This document shows positions 24,651 through 37,500 of a stretch of 64,000 nucleotides of DNA, piece by piece. The notes beneath the pieces were generated by a model. That model saw only the letters and a list, made by a program, of their open reading frames with translations. It was not told where the DNA came from and ran no database searches. Source of the DNA: Eulemur rufifrons (lineage: Eukaryota > Chordata > Mammalia > Primates > Lemuridae); contig NC_090999.1 in the NCBI RefSeq assembly GCF_041146395.1, positions 69,569,001-69,633,000 on the forward strand, given 5' to 3'. The translations under genes were made by a program, and so were the position numbers. The stretch's first letter is position 1, and each line of letters begins with the position of its first letter.

Positions 24651-25230
24651 CTGGGACACCAAAGCGTCAGCTCTCTGGACCTAAGAGTGCCAAGATAGTC
24701 TTTCCGCATCAGTGGGGAGAGGGCACCTCAGCTGGGGACAGATTAGACACGCGTCCCATCCAAGGAATGCTTTGGTGGTGCTGGGGGTGGTTTGCAAGAG
24801 GGCTAGGTTTTTCCAAGCACCTTTGCTAAACATACACACTCTCACACCCAAATGCACGCTCTCCGAAGTAGAATGAAACGGGGGAGGGAGGGGGAAGGAA
24901 GAGGACGTTTGTTACTGGGGGCACAGTTCAATCTGGAAAGTACAAAAACACACATGAACCGATTAGTCGAAAGCTCACTCAGAATGGGTGGCGAATGACA
25001 AGCCCAGCTCAGCATCCTACAGGAAACAAGATGACAGAGGTGTCATTAGGAACTTTATGGATATTTATGTTTCTCTCTTTCATTGTCATTTGGAAACTCC
25101 TCACGCAGAAGTCAAGGAAACTCCAGTCCCACTTAAACTTCACTGCGGAGAAATAGGATTTTGAGAAAAAGCAACTCACAAGGACCTCTCTTGTAAACGC
25201 AAGTACGCCCCCATACACATTCACACATCC

Positions 25231-25312
25231 AGGAAGGAGGGAAGGAAGTAGGTAGAAAAGAAGAGAGGGAGGGAAGGATGAAAGGATGCATGGCAGGAAG
25301 GAAGGATGGGCA
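25231..25312. repeat. GGAAG/GGGA purine tract
   Basis: About 80 bases of imperfect GGAA/GGGA units, about 1.15 kb upstream of the ST8SIA4 start codon. Confidence 0.88.
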
Positions 25313-26244
25313 GGTAAGCCCCTCTCCAAAAGTCTCAGTGATGTGTATTTAGCCTCTCAAGGGTACTATTTCACCTTTTCTTCCCTCCTACCATTTTCCT
25401 TACTTCTATTGTATTGTGTGGCAGAGGCACTTTTGGATTTTTGTGTTCCAACCTTCAGTCTGAGTACCTTTCCACTATCTTTCGGTTCTAGTCCTGACTG
25501 GGGAGAGAATCTTGCTACTCTGACCATACTACGCATTGATTCTGCTCTTTGCCGCTGGCTGCTGGCACCCCTTGTGTAAGACAGTGCCTGGAATCAAAGA
25601 TTTTCCCCATCTACAAGCGCGGATCCCAAGGTCCCAGGCCGCCCCAGAGTTCCTCCTTCCTTCAGGTTGAGCCATTACTGGTCATCCCCACTTGGCCTCT
25701 GGTGTTTACATGTCCCCAGGCTCAGAAATCCTCCTCCACCACCAACCCTCCGCCAGCGGGAGAGAAGAGGGAAGTTATGAATTACTAGTTCCCTGACAGC
25801 TGAAAATAATGACAACAGTCAGCACCTTTGCTTATAAACCCCAAGTTCCCACTAGCTCTCACCATTCTTCCCCTAGGGTTTAGGAAGTTAAGAACCTCTG
25901 AGATCTTGAGCTTAGTCTTCACAGCAGAGCAAATGGGGTTGGGCCTAAAATGCTCTAAGGAGCAAGTAATTATGAGCCTTTATTGACACTACAAGTGGCC
26001 CACAGGGAGCCTTTCCAGTTTATTGATGTCTAGGCAAATCCTTCTTGCATTAATGCATTTCTATTACACTGACTTCTCAACCAGCAGAAACTGCAAGAAT
26101 AAAACAGCTTTTTATTTAAGTTAAAAGGGAGCTGAGGGGGTGGGGCATGCATGATTAGGACGCTAAATTCTCTAGATTACATTTTATTTTTAAACAGTAA
26201 ACAAATATATTTTGTGTATATCCTCTCTTTGACAGGAATGGAGT

Positions 26245-26380
26245 AATATGCATTACTTAATTAAATTTATTCAATATTTCTTGAGCAATTACCATAGGTC
26301 AGGCAATGTGTGAGGGCACAGGAACACAGTGATGAATAAAATATAGAAACTACTCAGACAGGAAGCTCATTCATTCAGAG
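26245..26380 (+). mobile_element. L2 LINE fragment
   Basis: Reads as a diverged L2 3' segment: TATTTCTTGAGCAATTACC, then a variant of TGCCAGGCACTGTGC, then GGAACACAGTGATGAATAAAA. Ends are approximate. Confidence 0.75.
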
Positions 26381-27924
26381 GGGCATGGCTTTTAACACAT
26401 TGATTGCCACATCAGGGAAAAAAAAAAGTTTTCCTTGGGGCTGTGGTGTTTTATTACGAAAATATAATGAAAGCTTCAAAAACAAAATGATCCTTTCTAA
26501 TTCAATGAAAACGTTGTTATTTTTTATTGTTTTCTGTGAATGACTTATAGGAGCAGGCAGCTGGAGCAGGGTGACAGGAGGTGGGGGAGACATGCCAACT
26601 GAGTGAATTATGCTTCATGAGGCCCTGGGCTCAAAACTAGTATGAGTTGAACACAACTCACATGGCAGTTAATGTGTTAAAATAATAATTTGCAGTATGG
26701 TGCCATGAACCAGAAACATTATTTGAAATATATATGGTATCTGAATAAGCTCCTGGGTTGAAGCGGATGGGATGTTTAAGTCTTTAGGAGCAGGGAAGGT
26801 GAGCTTCCTGGTGGAGGAGGCGCATAGACTAGAGTTTTACAGGTGACTAAACAGAAAGCTTAAAAGAGAGAAAGTAGAATATTACAAGTAGAAGAAAGAC
26901 TATATGCCGCTTCAGAGAGGAATAAAACACTGGTGCTTTAGGGAACTTTGAAGCAGTTCAATACTGTTAGAACAGGAAGCGGGAAGGGAGAGCAGTGGGT
27001 CATAAGTTTCAGTGTGACCATACTATTCCATAGCTCCACAAGGTGAAACTGCCCTCTCTAATCTGTCATGGAAAAGCCACAAGAAAATCTTCAGGAGGAA
27101 AGTGGGTTTAATTCACATGTTAAGCTTTAAATTACATTAAGGGAAACTGTTTACCTAACACAAACAGAACCAAACAAGCCCAACAGCAGAACTAAAGTAC
27201 AACAAAGAACTGGTTATGGGAACACATAAGACAAATTCAAAGGTCCAGAAGAGAAAAAGTGAACTCTCCCAATCTATGATGCTGCTGTTTCTGAATTTGT
27301 TCATTATGGAACCGTTTACATTAAAGAGAACAATTCTGAATGACTGATAATGGTTCAATGAGACTCAAGGGATTCTGCCTTCTGTATTAAAATAATTCAG
27401 TGTCTGGGATGTAATTTAATGTCATTTGTTTAATATTGTTAGATTCATGAAATATATATGCATCACAATTTACCAATTAAAAAATAAACTTATGGGCCAA
27501 AACTTAGGCCTAAGTGTGGTCAGTGTGGTTCTTCTCAGTATGGAAATAGGTACAAGAACTATAAATATTGGGTAAAAAGTCTTGTCCATGCAATGTGTCT
27601 TTTGGAATCACCTCCTTCCATTAGAATGCTCATTTTGATGATCCTGAGAAAATAAAGCTGTTCTTAAATTTTCATTCTATCTTTAGACTATAAGTTCTTC
27701 AATAAAGAGCATACATTTGTCTTTATTCAGCACAATTCTGCAATTACACAATACCCTATAAATAAATAATGCACGTTATGGCGGCTGGTTTTAAATGCTA
27801 CTTTATCCTTTAACTGAATTTAAATTTGTTTTAATTGCTGGCTGTGCCTTCAAATTTAGCTGGCAAGAAATGGATAGCCACTTGCATTCTCATGGTAGGG
27901 TTTTTAATGGAGTATAACATTTTT

Positions 27925-29927
27925 AATAGACTATTATTTAGAGCAGTTTTACGTTTATAGCAAAATTGAGCAAAAAATACAGAGTTACCATATACCCCCA
28001 CCTTTACTCATAGCTTCCCTCACTATCAACATTCCTAATTAGAGAATTACATTTTTTTAAAAAAAAATCAATGTACCTACATGGACCTATCGTTATCACT
28101 TATAGTCCATAGTTTACATTAGAGTTCATTCTTGTGGTGTACATTCTATGGGTTTTGGCAAATGTATAATGACATGTATTCACTATTATAGTATAGTACA
28201 AAATAGTGTCATTGCCCTAAAATTCTTCTGTGCTCTGGCTTTTTGTGCCTCTTTCTCACTCCTCTTCATCCCAGTCCCTGCTGTCACTAATATTTTTGCT
28301 TTTTCCATAGTTATGCCTTTTCGAAAGTGTCACATGGTTGGAATCATACAATAAGGAGCCTTTTCAGATCGCCTTCTTTGACTCAGTAATATGCTCTCTG
28401 TTTTTTTCCATGGGTTAAAAACAGATTTCTCCATGTTTTTTCATGATTTGAAAGCTCATTTCTTTTTAGCACCAAATAATATTTCATTGTATGGTCATAC
28501 AACAGTTTATTTATCCACTCACTAACTGAAGGACATTTTTGTTGCTTCCAAGTTTTGGTAATTATAAATAAACCTTCTATATAGGCAATTATGAATAAAA
28601 CTGTGTACAGGTTATTGTGTAGATGTAACTCTTTCAAGTCATTTAGTTAAATTGCAAGAAAAAACATTGGTAGATTATATGGTAAGAGTATGTTTCGTTT
28701 TGTGAGAAACTGTCAAAGTGCCTTCAAAAATGGCTGTACCATTTTGCATTCCCATTAACAGTAAGTGAGAGTTATCATTGCTCAATATCCTTGCCAGCAT
28801 TTGGTCTTATCAGTGTTTTGGATTTTGGGCATTCTAATAGATGTGTAGTAGTATCTCAGTGTTTTAATTTGTAATTTTCTAATGCCATATGGTGTCAAAC
28901 ATCTTTTATGAGCCTCTTTTCATTGATTAGGTTCTCTTCAGAACTTTTGCTGAGATTTTTCCTTACGCTGTTCATTTTCTTACTGTTGAGTTTTAAGAGT
29001 TCTTTGTATGTTTTGAATAACAGTCTTTTATGACATATGTCTTTCAAAAATATTTTCTCCCAGTCTATGGCTTGTCCTCTGATTCTCTTGGAATTTTCTT
29101 TCACATAGTACAAGTTTTTTAATTTTAATGAAGTCCACCTTATCAATTATTTCTTTTATTGATTATACCTTTGATGCATATAAAATCTAAACTCAAGGTA
29201 ACCTAGTTTTTTAATGTTATCTTTTATGCATTTTATTGTTTTGTGTTTTATATTTAGGTCTATGATACATTTTGAGTTAATTTTTGTGAAGGGTGTAAAA
29301 TATGTGTCTGGATTAATTTTTTTTGCATATGGATGTCCAGTTGTTCCAGCACCATTTGTTAAAAGACTATATTTTTTCCCATTGTATTGCCTTTGCTCTT
29401 TTGTCAAAGGTCATTTGAATATATTTGTGTGGGTCCATTCTGGGCTCTCTATTCTGTTCCACTGGGTTATTTGTCTATTCTTTCACCAATACATACCACA
29501 CTGTCTTGATTATTATAGCTTTATAAGAAATCTTGAAATAGGTTAGTATCAGTCCTCCAACTGTTTCTCCTTCAATACTGTGTTGGCTGTTTTGAGTCTT
29601 TTGCCTCTCTGTATAAAGTTTGGAATCAGGTTGTTGATATCCACAAAATAACTTTTTGTGATTTTGATTGAGATTGCACTGAATCCTTGGATCATATTGG
29701 GAAGAACTGACATCTTGAGAATATTGAATCTTTCTATTTATGAACATAGGCTACATTTCCATTTATTTAGTTCTTCTTTGATTTATTTCATCAGAGTTTT
29801 ATACTTTTTTCATATATATCTTATATATATTAAGTTAGATTTATACCTAAATATGCCATTGTTTTAGGTGCTAATATAAATGATATTGTGTTTCATTTCA
29901 AATTCTAATTGTTCTTTGCTAGTACTT
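27925..29927 (-). mobile_element. Old L1, antisense, 3' UTR and C-terminal ORF2
   Basis: The minus strand carries a decayed L1. The 3' UTR lies at 27925-28380. ORF2 pieces lie at 28383-28637 (TKTWKQQKCPSVSEW), 28895-29146 (IDWEKIF and KRLLFKTYKELLK) and 29156-29407 (SLLTNGAGTTGHPYAKKINPD). More ORF2 continues to about 29747. Stops and frame changes separate the pieces, so it is dead. Its left end is broken by the younger L1 inserted at 29943. Confidence 0.88.
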
Positions 29928-29942
29928 ATGGCATTTTTTAAT

Positions 29943-30674
29943 TTCAAAATATTAAAAGGGTACAAATGTTTTTGATACATGGCTTGAGTCAGGGCTGTAA
30001 ATGTGCCCATCAGCTGAATAGTGTTCATTTTACTCATTATGTGGGTTTTTGCCCCTCCTCTCTTCCCCCTCCCCCTGCTTGATTTCCTATGATTTTACTT
30101 TCCTCTGTGCACTTGTGTGCCCATCAGTTAGTTCCAATTTATTAGAGAGTACAAGTGGTGTTTGTTTTTCCATTCTTGAGATACTTTGCTTAGAATAATG
30201 GCCTCCAATTCCTCCCAAATTGCTATGAAAAGCATTAATTCAACCTTTTTTCTGGCTGAGTAGTACTCCATATATACATATGCCACATTTTGTTAATCTA
30301 CTTATGAATTGATGGGCACTGGGTTGATTCCACATCTTTGCAATTAATTGTTCTGCAATAAACATTCAAGTGTAGGTGTCTTTTTGATAAAAAATATTTC
30401 TTTTTCTTTGGGTAGATACCCAGTAGTGGGATTGCTGGATCGAATGGTTGGTCTACTTTAACTTCTTTGAGAAATCTCCATACTGTTTCCACAGGGATTC
30501 TACTAATTTGCAGTCCCACCAGCAGTGTATAAGCATTCCTTTCTCTCTGCATCCATGTCAGTATCTATTGTTTTTGGACTTTTTAATAAAAACCATTCTA
30601 ATAGGAGTAAGGCCAATAAACATATGAAAAATGCTCAATGTCACTAATCATCAGGGAAATGAAAATTAAAACCC
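29943..30674 (-). mobile_element. L1 3' end with twin-priming 5' inversion and target-site duplication
   Basis: From 29943 to about 30612 the element is antisense: the 3' tail starts at 29943, and ORF2 C-terminal coding includes LRE-type text with FDPAIPLLGIYPKKKK at 30298-30552. From about 30613 to 30674 the sequence switches to sense-strand L1 ORF2 (AAATGCTCAATGTCACTAAT, CATCAGGGAAATG). This is the neighbouring part of ORF2 inverted. The 15-bp target copy ATGGCATTTTTTAAT at 29928-29942 recurs, with one T fewer, at 30675-30688. This is the standard 5' inversion left by twin priming. Confidence 0.85.
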
Positions 30675-30709
30675 ATGGCATTTTTAATAATGGGAGTGTT
30701 AAATGGCAT

Positions 30710-32362
30710 ACAATTCAGAGTTTTCTAGAGAAACAGAACCAGGAGGATATTTTCATGTGTAGAGAAAATGAGATTTATTTTACAGAATGAACCCACATGA
30801 TTGTGTGTAACCCAACAATTCCAAAATCTGCAGGATAGTCTGGCTGGCTGAAGACACAGGAAAGAGTTGATGTTGCAGTTCAAATCCAAAGACAGCCTAG
30901 AGGCAGAATTACCTCTTTGTTGGAGGATTTCAGTCTGTTTTTAATTAAGACCTTCAAATGATTGGGTGAGGCCCACCCACATTATATAGGGTAGTATCTT
31001 TTACTCTTATTTTTACAAGTTAATTTTTTTAAAATTTTCAATTATCATAGGTATATAATAATTGTATATATTTATAGAATACATGTGATGCTTTGATACA
31101 GGCATACAATATGTATTAAACAAATATGGCTAACTGGGGTATCCATCACCTCAAACATTTTATAATTTCTTTGTGTTAGGAAAATTCCAATTCTACTCTT
31201 TTAGTTATTTTTAAGTATCCCCTAAATTATTATTGATTATAGTCACTTTTTTGTGCTATCAAATATTGTTCATTCTATCTATCAACTATATATTCTCACC
31301 CATTATCCATCCCCACTTTATCCTCCCCTCCCCACTACTCTTCTCAGCCTCTTGTAACCATCATTCTACTCTCTGTCTCCATGAGATCAATTGTTTTAAT
31401 ATTTAGTTACCACATATGATTAAGAACATATGAGATTTGTCTTTCTGTGCTTGATTTATTTTTCTTATCATAATATTCTTCTGTTCCACCCATCTTGTTG
31501 CAAATGGCAGGAGTTATTCATTTTTATGGCTATAGAATACTCCACTGTGCATATGTGCCACGATTTCTTTATCCGTTCATCCATTGATGGACATTTAGGT
31601 TGATTTCAAATCTTGGCTATTGTGAATAGTGCTGCAATAAACATGGGAGTGCAGATAATTTTTCAATGTATTGATTTTCTTTTGTTTGGATACATATCTA
31701 GCAGTGGGGTTGCTGGGTCATATAGTAGTTCTATATTTTTTTAGTTTTTTGAGGAACTTCCATATGTTATCCATAGTTGCGGTACTAATTTACATTTCCA
31801 CCAACAGTGTATGAGTGTTCCCCTTTCTCCATATCCTCACCAGCAGTCATTATTGCCTGTCTTTTTGATAAAAGCCATTTTAACTAAAGTGAGATGATAT
31901 GTTGTTGTAGTTTTGATTTGCATTTCTCTGATGACTAAATATGGAGAGCCTTTTTTCATATGCCTATTAGCCATTTATATGTCTTATTTTGAGAAATATC
32001 TATTCAGATCTTTTGTTCATTTTTAATCAGCTTATTTGATTTTTTCCTACTGAGCTGTTGGAGCTCCTCATATATTCTGGTTATTAATCCCTTGTCAGAT
32101 GAGTAGGTTGCAAATATTTTTTCTCTCATTCTGTGCATTGTCTCTTCCCTTTGTTGATTATTTTATTTGCTGTGCGGAAACTTTTTAGCTTGATGTGATC
32201 TTATTTGTCCAATTTTGCTTTGGTTGCTTGTGCTTTGGAAGTTTTACTCAAAAAAGTTAATTTCACTTTAAAATATACCTTTACACAACATCCAGACTGG
32301 TGTGTGTCACATATCTCAGTACCATGGCCTTGCCAAGTTAGCACATAAAATTAACCATCACA
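30710..32362. mobile_element. Unassigned interspersed repeat split by an L1
   Basis: The two outer parts, 30710-31017 and 32264-32362, read as one common mammalian dispersed element. The left part has TTCTAGAGAAACAGAACC and GAGGCCCACCCAC, and the right part ends with CACATAAAATTAACCATCAC. I recognise the sequence as a repeated family but cannot name it with confidence. The L1 at 31028-32253 separates the halves. Confidence 0.6.
31028..32253 (-). mobile_element. L1 3' fragment, antisense, 5' truncated
   Basis: Begins with the antisense 3' UTR (31028-31520), then the C-terminal ORF2 region reversed. Typical phrases include ACTCCACTGTGCATATGTGCC, TGAATAGTGCTGCAATAAAC and CTTTTTGATAAAAGCC. Short 10-bp copies AAGTTAATTT at 31018-31027 and 32254-32263 are the likely target-site duplication. 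No intact reading frame remains. Confidence 0.85.
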
Positions 32363-35160
32363 GATGAACATGTTGATGTTTTTGTGGATGATATTATAAT
32401 ATAGTGAGGATTATTCATGCTTGGCCTCTTTCCTATGAGTCAATGATCGGAAAAAGCAAGAAATATATTAACAAGAAATCTCTGCTGTTTACCACTAGGC
32501 ATTTCTATCTTTTATAGTTTTTAGACAAAATATCTAGTTTTAATTTTTATTTCCAAATTAATTTATTTTACCCACATGAATACCAATAAAACATTCATAG
32601 ATATTTTATATGCACATTCATTGTTTTTCTGTTACCTTTTTTTCATACATAAGTACCAAATAGAGTAGGCTTACAATAGAAGTGTGACCTTGACCTTAAG
32701 TAGAAGACACAATCCGAAATCTAGTATAATTTCTGGATAAACAGGAAAATATCAACATTGCTATTCTCATTCTTCCCCCACTGTTTGACCCATGTCACTT
32801 ACAACATTGTCCTTTGCACTGGGTACTCTGATCTCTATTTAAACATGATGTCCTTACATGACACAGTTCTTATGTATTATTAGTGAAATATTCTTCTATT
32901 TGTAATATTCATTTAGAATGCCCTTTGAGAGACATCTTTGAACTACTGCTGGTCAGATATACCCCAATTTGTAACAGGCACTACTTCATTTGCCCACAGT
33001 CAACGTTTTATTTAGTTTGCAAACCCTCATGTCCTCCAGTTCCATAGTCCTAGTTATTACTGTTTTTTTTTTTCCTGCTGCACAGACCCCTGAAATGTTA
33101 ATAAATAAACAAATACATTATCCCACACATGTTTTGGGAAGTCCCAGATGTCCTACCTTATATCTCTTTTTGCTGTGTTTTTCTGATCAAATGTGATAAG
33201 GGGAACTGTCTGGTAGGAAGAGGGTAATCATAAGTCTAAACGTTGCTCCAGCTTGCTCTCCTATTGAATAGAGGTAATTTACAAGTGAATTTTCTGTGAA
33301 ATTTATTGCTTGGAATTGTAATTGCTTCAATATTTGTGGATGTTTGAAAATTCCCTCTTGTATCTGGCTTAACCAACTTCTTACCTCTTTCTTAGGATCT
33401 TTCTTTTTTCATATTGCCCAATCACATCACCCAATTAATTTCTTCATTAGTGTAACCCATCTTCCTTTTATAATATTTTCAATCCAACATAGTAAAAGCA
33501 AAAATAAATAATAGTATATATTGTTCGATACTAAAAAATTATTCATGTAACTATATCTCTTTTGAGATGTACACATCTATGTAACTGCTTTTATAGTTCC
33601 AGTAGTTCACAATGAATTTCTCTGAATACTATTGCTTCAATGTACATATTATTACATGGAACAGTTCTATGTAAATTGAATTTTCTGAAGCATATGACAA
33701 CACTTAAACAATGTTTTAATGTTTATTATTAGAACATTTAAAAATTATAATACTGAGATCATTATCAACTGAAAGACTAGTGATGGAGGTAGCCTGCAGA
33801 AGACTTTTGCTGCCCTGAAAAGTGGATTGAAATTGAACATATATACACACACAAATAATGAGTTGCCAGTATTCCAAATTTCTTTTTAAAGATATCATAA
33901 GACATCTTAATACCAGACTCACCTTCTCTGAAAGTAATAATTAGGTAGAGTTGAGTAGCAGTTGTGTTATCTTAATTTCTTTACAGTTTTTGTTTGTTAA
34001 AGAACTTTCATTGATTTATTTTTATTTGCTTGTTCCCTCCAAGAATTTGAGTTTGTAATCCTTAAGGTAAATAATTATATTAGGATAAACACATTTCATG
34101 ATTTAATGATTTCAATAAAAGATTCAAATTTTAATAATCTCAGCTTTCGTAAAGTGAATAGTTGAGGAAATAACTAAATAAAGCCCTTATGAACTAAAGT
34201 TTGAATGCTAAGTCAAGATATTCCTAGCCAGTAGCAGGAGAAAGTTGCTCTGGGAAAATGAATCAATAGAAGGAGCCTGTGGGAATACAAGAAAAATAAT
34301 GAGTCTAATTCACATCTGACCTTTGCCTACCCAACATAATATAAATAATTGATCTGTCCTCTGCATTTCCACAACCATAATTGCCTACATGCCACCCAAA
34401 AACTTTGCTTCAAAATATCCATGGATAGCATAGGTATTGTGGCTAGACACATCAGGCTTAAAAATATTACAGTTTATGCAAATTGTGACAGCATATCATA
34501 GTTGCAACTATAATACTATCATTAGGGAAAAAAAAAACAAAGAAATACAATTTAAAACTTAACCAGGAAGATCTAAAATATCAGGATATTTTATAATGCT
34601 TGTACAACCTAAGTATAAAGCTAATTACTTTTGACCACATGCCTTAGATGGAAATATGAAGAAGAAGGTATAGTGGAGTCATCCACTTATGTTTTTGGCA
34701 AAGGAATACATTTACAGTGAGTTTTCAGTAGTGAATGGATTATTATAACATTTCGTATGTGTAAAATTCTTGTGGAAACTAACCTAGAATTCATGAAGGT
34801 TTTGAATGTGTGTCTTCAGTATAACAGACACCCATGATATTTCAACTGAGGTGAGTGAGGTGTTTGGGCAGCTGATGATTCTTGTCCATGGATGCTGAGA
34901 TGTCTTTGGAGTTTTAGTAACTTACAGGAAGCATCAAAACTAGCCTTATATCAGTGGGCAGAACAAGCCCAAATACATACTTCAAACTAACAGGTAATTT
35001 AACTACCCACCTAATTCTATTGTATAGTTATTCACAAATTGTAGTCAAAGAGTTAAAGAGAGGACTGGGATCCCAAAGGAGACTTTGGAAGTCATGTACT
35101 TTACTCACTTTACAGATAAAAAAAAACTGAACTAAAGTGTTATCAAGTTGTTTGTATATG
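32363..35160. other. Intergenic, nothing recognised
   Basis: AT-rich sequence. I see no gene, RNA or nameable repeat on either strand. Short open frames (for example 33296-33511) have no recognisable domain. Confidence 0.6.
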
Positions 35161-35164
35161 GTAT

Positions 35165-35560
35165 ATGGTATTCATCCATTCATTAATCAAAACATGTTTC
35201 TTGAGTTCATGCTGCTTGCCAGGCATTGTACTAGACACTGAGGATATAACAGAGTACAAAACAAGCAAATGTCTTCCTTCTGAGGAGTTTAATTTCTAGG
35301 TGTAGTAAAAGATGATAAGGGGAAAATGGAGGTAATCACATATTGTGATTAGTGCTATGAAGGAATTAATAGGGAAATGTAACAGAGAGCAATAAAGGAG
35401 CTCTTCTTTGAATGGAATTGTCACGCAAGAGCTTTCTGAGGAGGTGACATCTGAATTGAGACCTCCAAAATACCAGAAAGCTAGCCATGAAGAGAATTGG
35501 GCAAGAGTGTTACAGTCTGAGAGAATAGCAAATGCAAAGACAAAGAAGTAGAAAATGGCT
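35165..35560 (+). mobile_element. L2 LINE 3' segment
   Basis: A good match to the remembered L2 3' region: GCCAGGCATTGTACTAGACA, GATATAACAGAGTACAAAAC, then GAGGAGGTGACATCTGAATT and GAGAATAGCAAATGCAAAGAC. It is diverged, without a coding frame. Confidence 0.85.
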
Positions 35561-37359
35561 AGGCAGAAATGTCAGAAAATAAAGAATACATGAAAGCCAC
35601 TAAACTGACCATAATAAATTAAGAAAAACAGTAGATCGTGTAAGAAGGGATCTATTGAAAGCAAGTTTCTGGAATATTTATATCAAACCCTAAAAAAGCA
35701 AATTATTTAGTACATGTAGTGTTAATTTTTGACAGTGATGTTTGTCTATTTAAAGCTTGACCTAATAATGAATTTAAAAAGAGTTCTGTCAATATGATTA
35801 TATGACTATTTCCAGTTGAGTTCAGATATACAGGTTTTAGACATAGAAAATGTATATACTTGGTGTTCAACTAGTGTTGAGAATTTGCCATACAAGCATA
35901 ACAATGGAAGAGAAAACAAGAATTTAAAGTGCTTAAAAATCATGATAATAAAAGTAGAACTACCAAATCTAAGATAGTATAAGAGTAAAAACAGAAAGGG
36001 ACTTATGCATAAAGACAAAGTCTATAGCTCAATGGGATGAAATCCCAATTTTGAGGGACTAACATAGAAATTAAGCTGAAAAGATAAGACACAGTACTCA
36101 AAGAGTAGGATGGTTTCAACTTGAATTTCTGGGGAAAATAAGTTACTGATGGTGCAAGAATGTTTCTATGGAAACAGAAGACTAAATTCAAGTGAAACCT
36201 CATTTGCCAGAGGTGAAGAAGTAAAGAAGGATAGAGAGACTAAGGTTCTGGACAGTTTATCCATAAATTATTTTAAGTCATGGAGAATGGTGATACAAGT
36301 AACTGCAGATTACATGAGTTGTGCATGCCTCTAATTTCTGGGAGAGAATAGATAACCTGTAGATGATAGTGTGAGGGGTGGTAGAGTAAAATACCATTGA
36401 TGATATAATCTCCAAAGGAGATGGAGAGATATTTTGTATATGTAATGGGGAACCAAAAATGGTATCTTTTCTATTCCTAGCCATGACTTAGATGACATGC
36501 CAAAGAAAAACTGTCTTCACTTGTGAAGGCTTGCTGAAGAAGGAGAGACCTCTCCTCAAAGCTCAGGAGTAATGGTTAAGTGAAGACTAGTTATTTAATC
36601 TTAAATTATTAAAACCAAAAGGCAAAGAAATCATACCTTTTAGTAACTCTAGATTGTAGAGTATTATTTTCTTATTTTTTATTAATGTGAACTTTTTTAA
36701 TAACTTTAATCTTATTTTTATTTTTGTTCAAATTATTTTTCACTCTTAGCACATCAGCTAAAATGGATTCAAATTTGTTGTTAAAATTTCTCATTTTGCT
36801 TATTTCCTAATCTTGTATATGAATTTTATCAGTTGGCATTATTAACAACAAATAACCCCCTAAATCAAGGTGGCTTACGATAGCACACATTGATTTCTTG
36901 TTCATGAGAGATGTCAGTGGCTGTGTGTCAACTTCTGTGGCTGTTTTCCTTGTCTTCTTCTGGATTCCAACCTCAAGGAGTGGTTCTTATTTAGGACATC
37001 TAGCAAGAGACCTGGAAGAAAGCCTTGGTGCCTCCCCAAGTTTTTTTCTTCTCAGATGTTTCTGTATGTTATGCTCCCTCACATCCCATTGGATAAAGCT
37101 TGTAATTTGGCCAAGCCACAGATAAATGGGACAGAATGTAGTATCTCCTTCAGGAGGGCCCCTCGTGCCACATGTCAATAAATGAGTCTGGATAAAGCTC
37201 TTACTAGGAAGAGAAGAGAGCAAAAATTTCGTAGCCAAAAATAAAATCTGCCACCAGAAGCTGATACTGATCCTTCACACAAGATAGAAGGATATAATAG
37301 AGGAATAACTGAGAGACTAATACTCAGAAGATAAATCCACACTAATCTGAGAGACATGT
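35561..37359. other. Intergenic; one possible old repeat, no gene
   Basis: Nothing recognised at 35561-36830. 36840-37150 resembles a common old mammalian repeat (AACAAATAACCCCCTAAATC, GGTGGCTTAC, later CAAGCCACAGA), but I cannot name its family. No coding exon is seen. Confidence 0.5.
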
Positions 37360-37500
37360 ATGTGCTATGGATAAAAACCCAAGTGCACCGTCTGGGGGAT
37401 GGACATGCTTGTAGCTCTGACTGGGGTGGGGCAAACGCAATATGTATAACCTAAACCTTTGTACCTCTGTAACATTCTGAAATTTAAAAAATTAAAAAAA
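37360..37500 (+). mobile_element. L1 3' tail (strepsirrhine-like type)
   Basis: A short 3' UTR end. It reads GTCTGGGGGATGGACATGCT, then TATAACCTAAACCTTTGTAC, and ends with an A-rich tail near 37500. The same tail type, better preserved, is at 55.80-55.92 kb. I associate this tail with lemur/loris L1. Confidence 0.7.

Larger units (their letters stand above)
24651..27924. other. Intergenic, upstream of ST8SIA4; no gene seen
   Basis: No coding exon or RNA gene is supported. 24650-25000 is still moderately GC-rich and may belong to the upstream promoter region. 25231-25312 is a purine tract. An L2 fragment lies at 26245-26380. The rest shows no family I can name. Confidence 0.7.
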
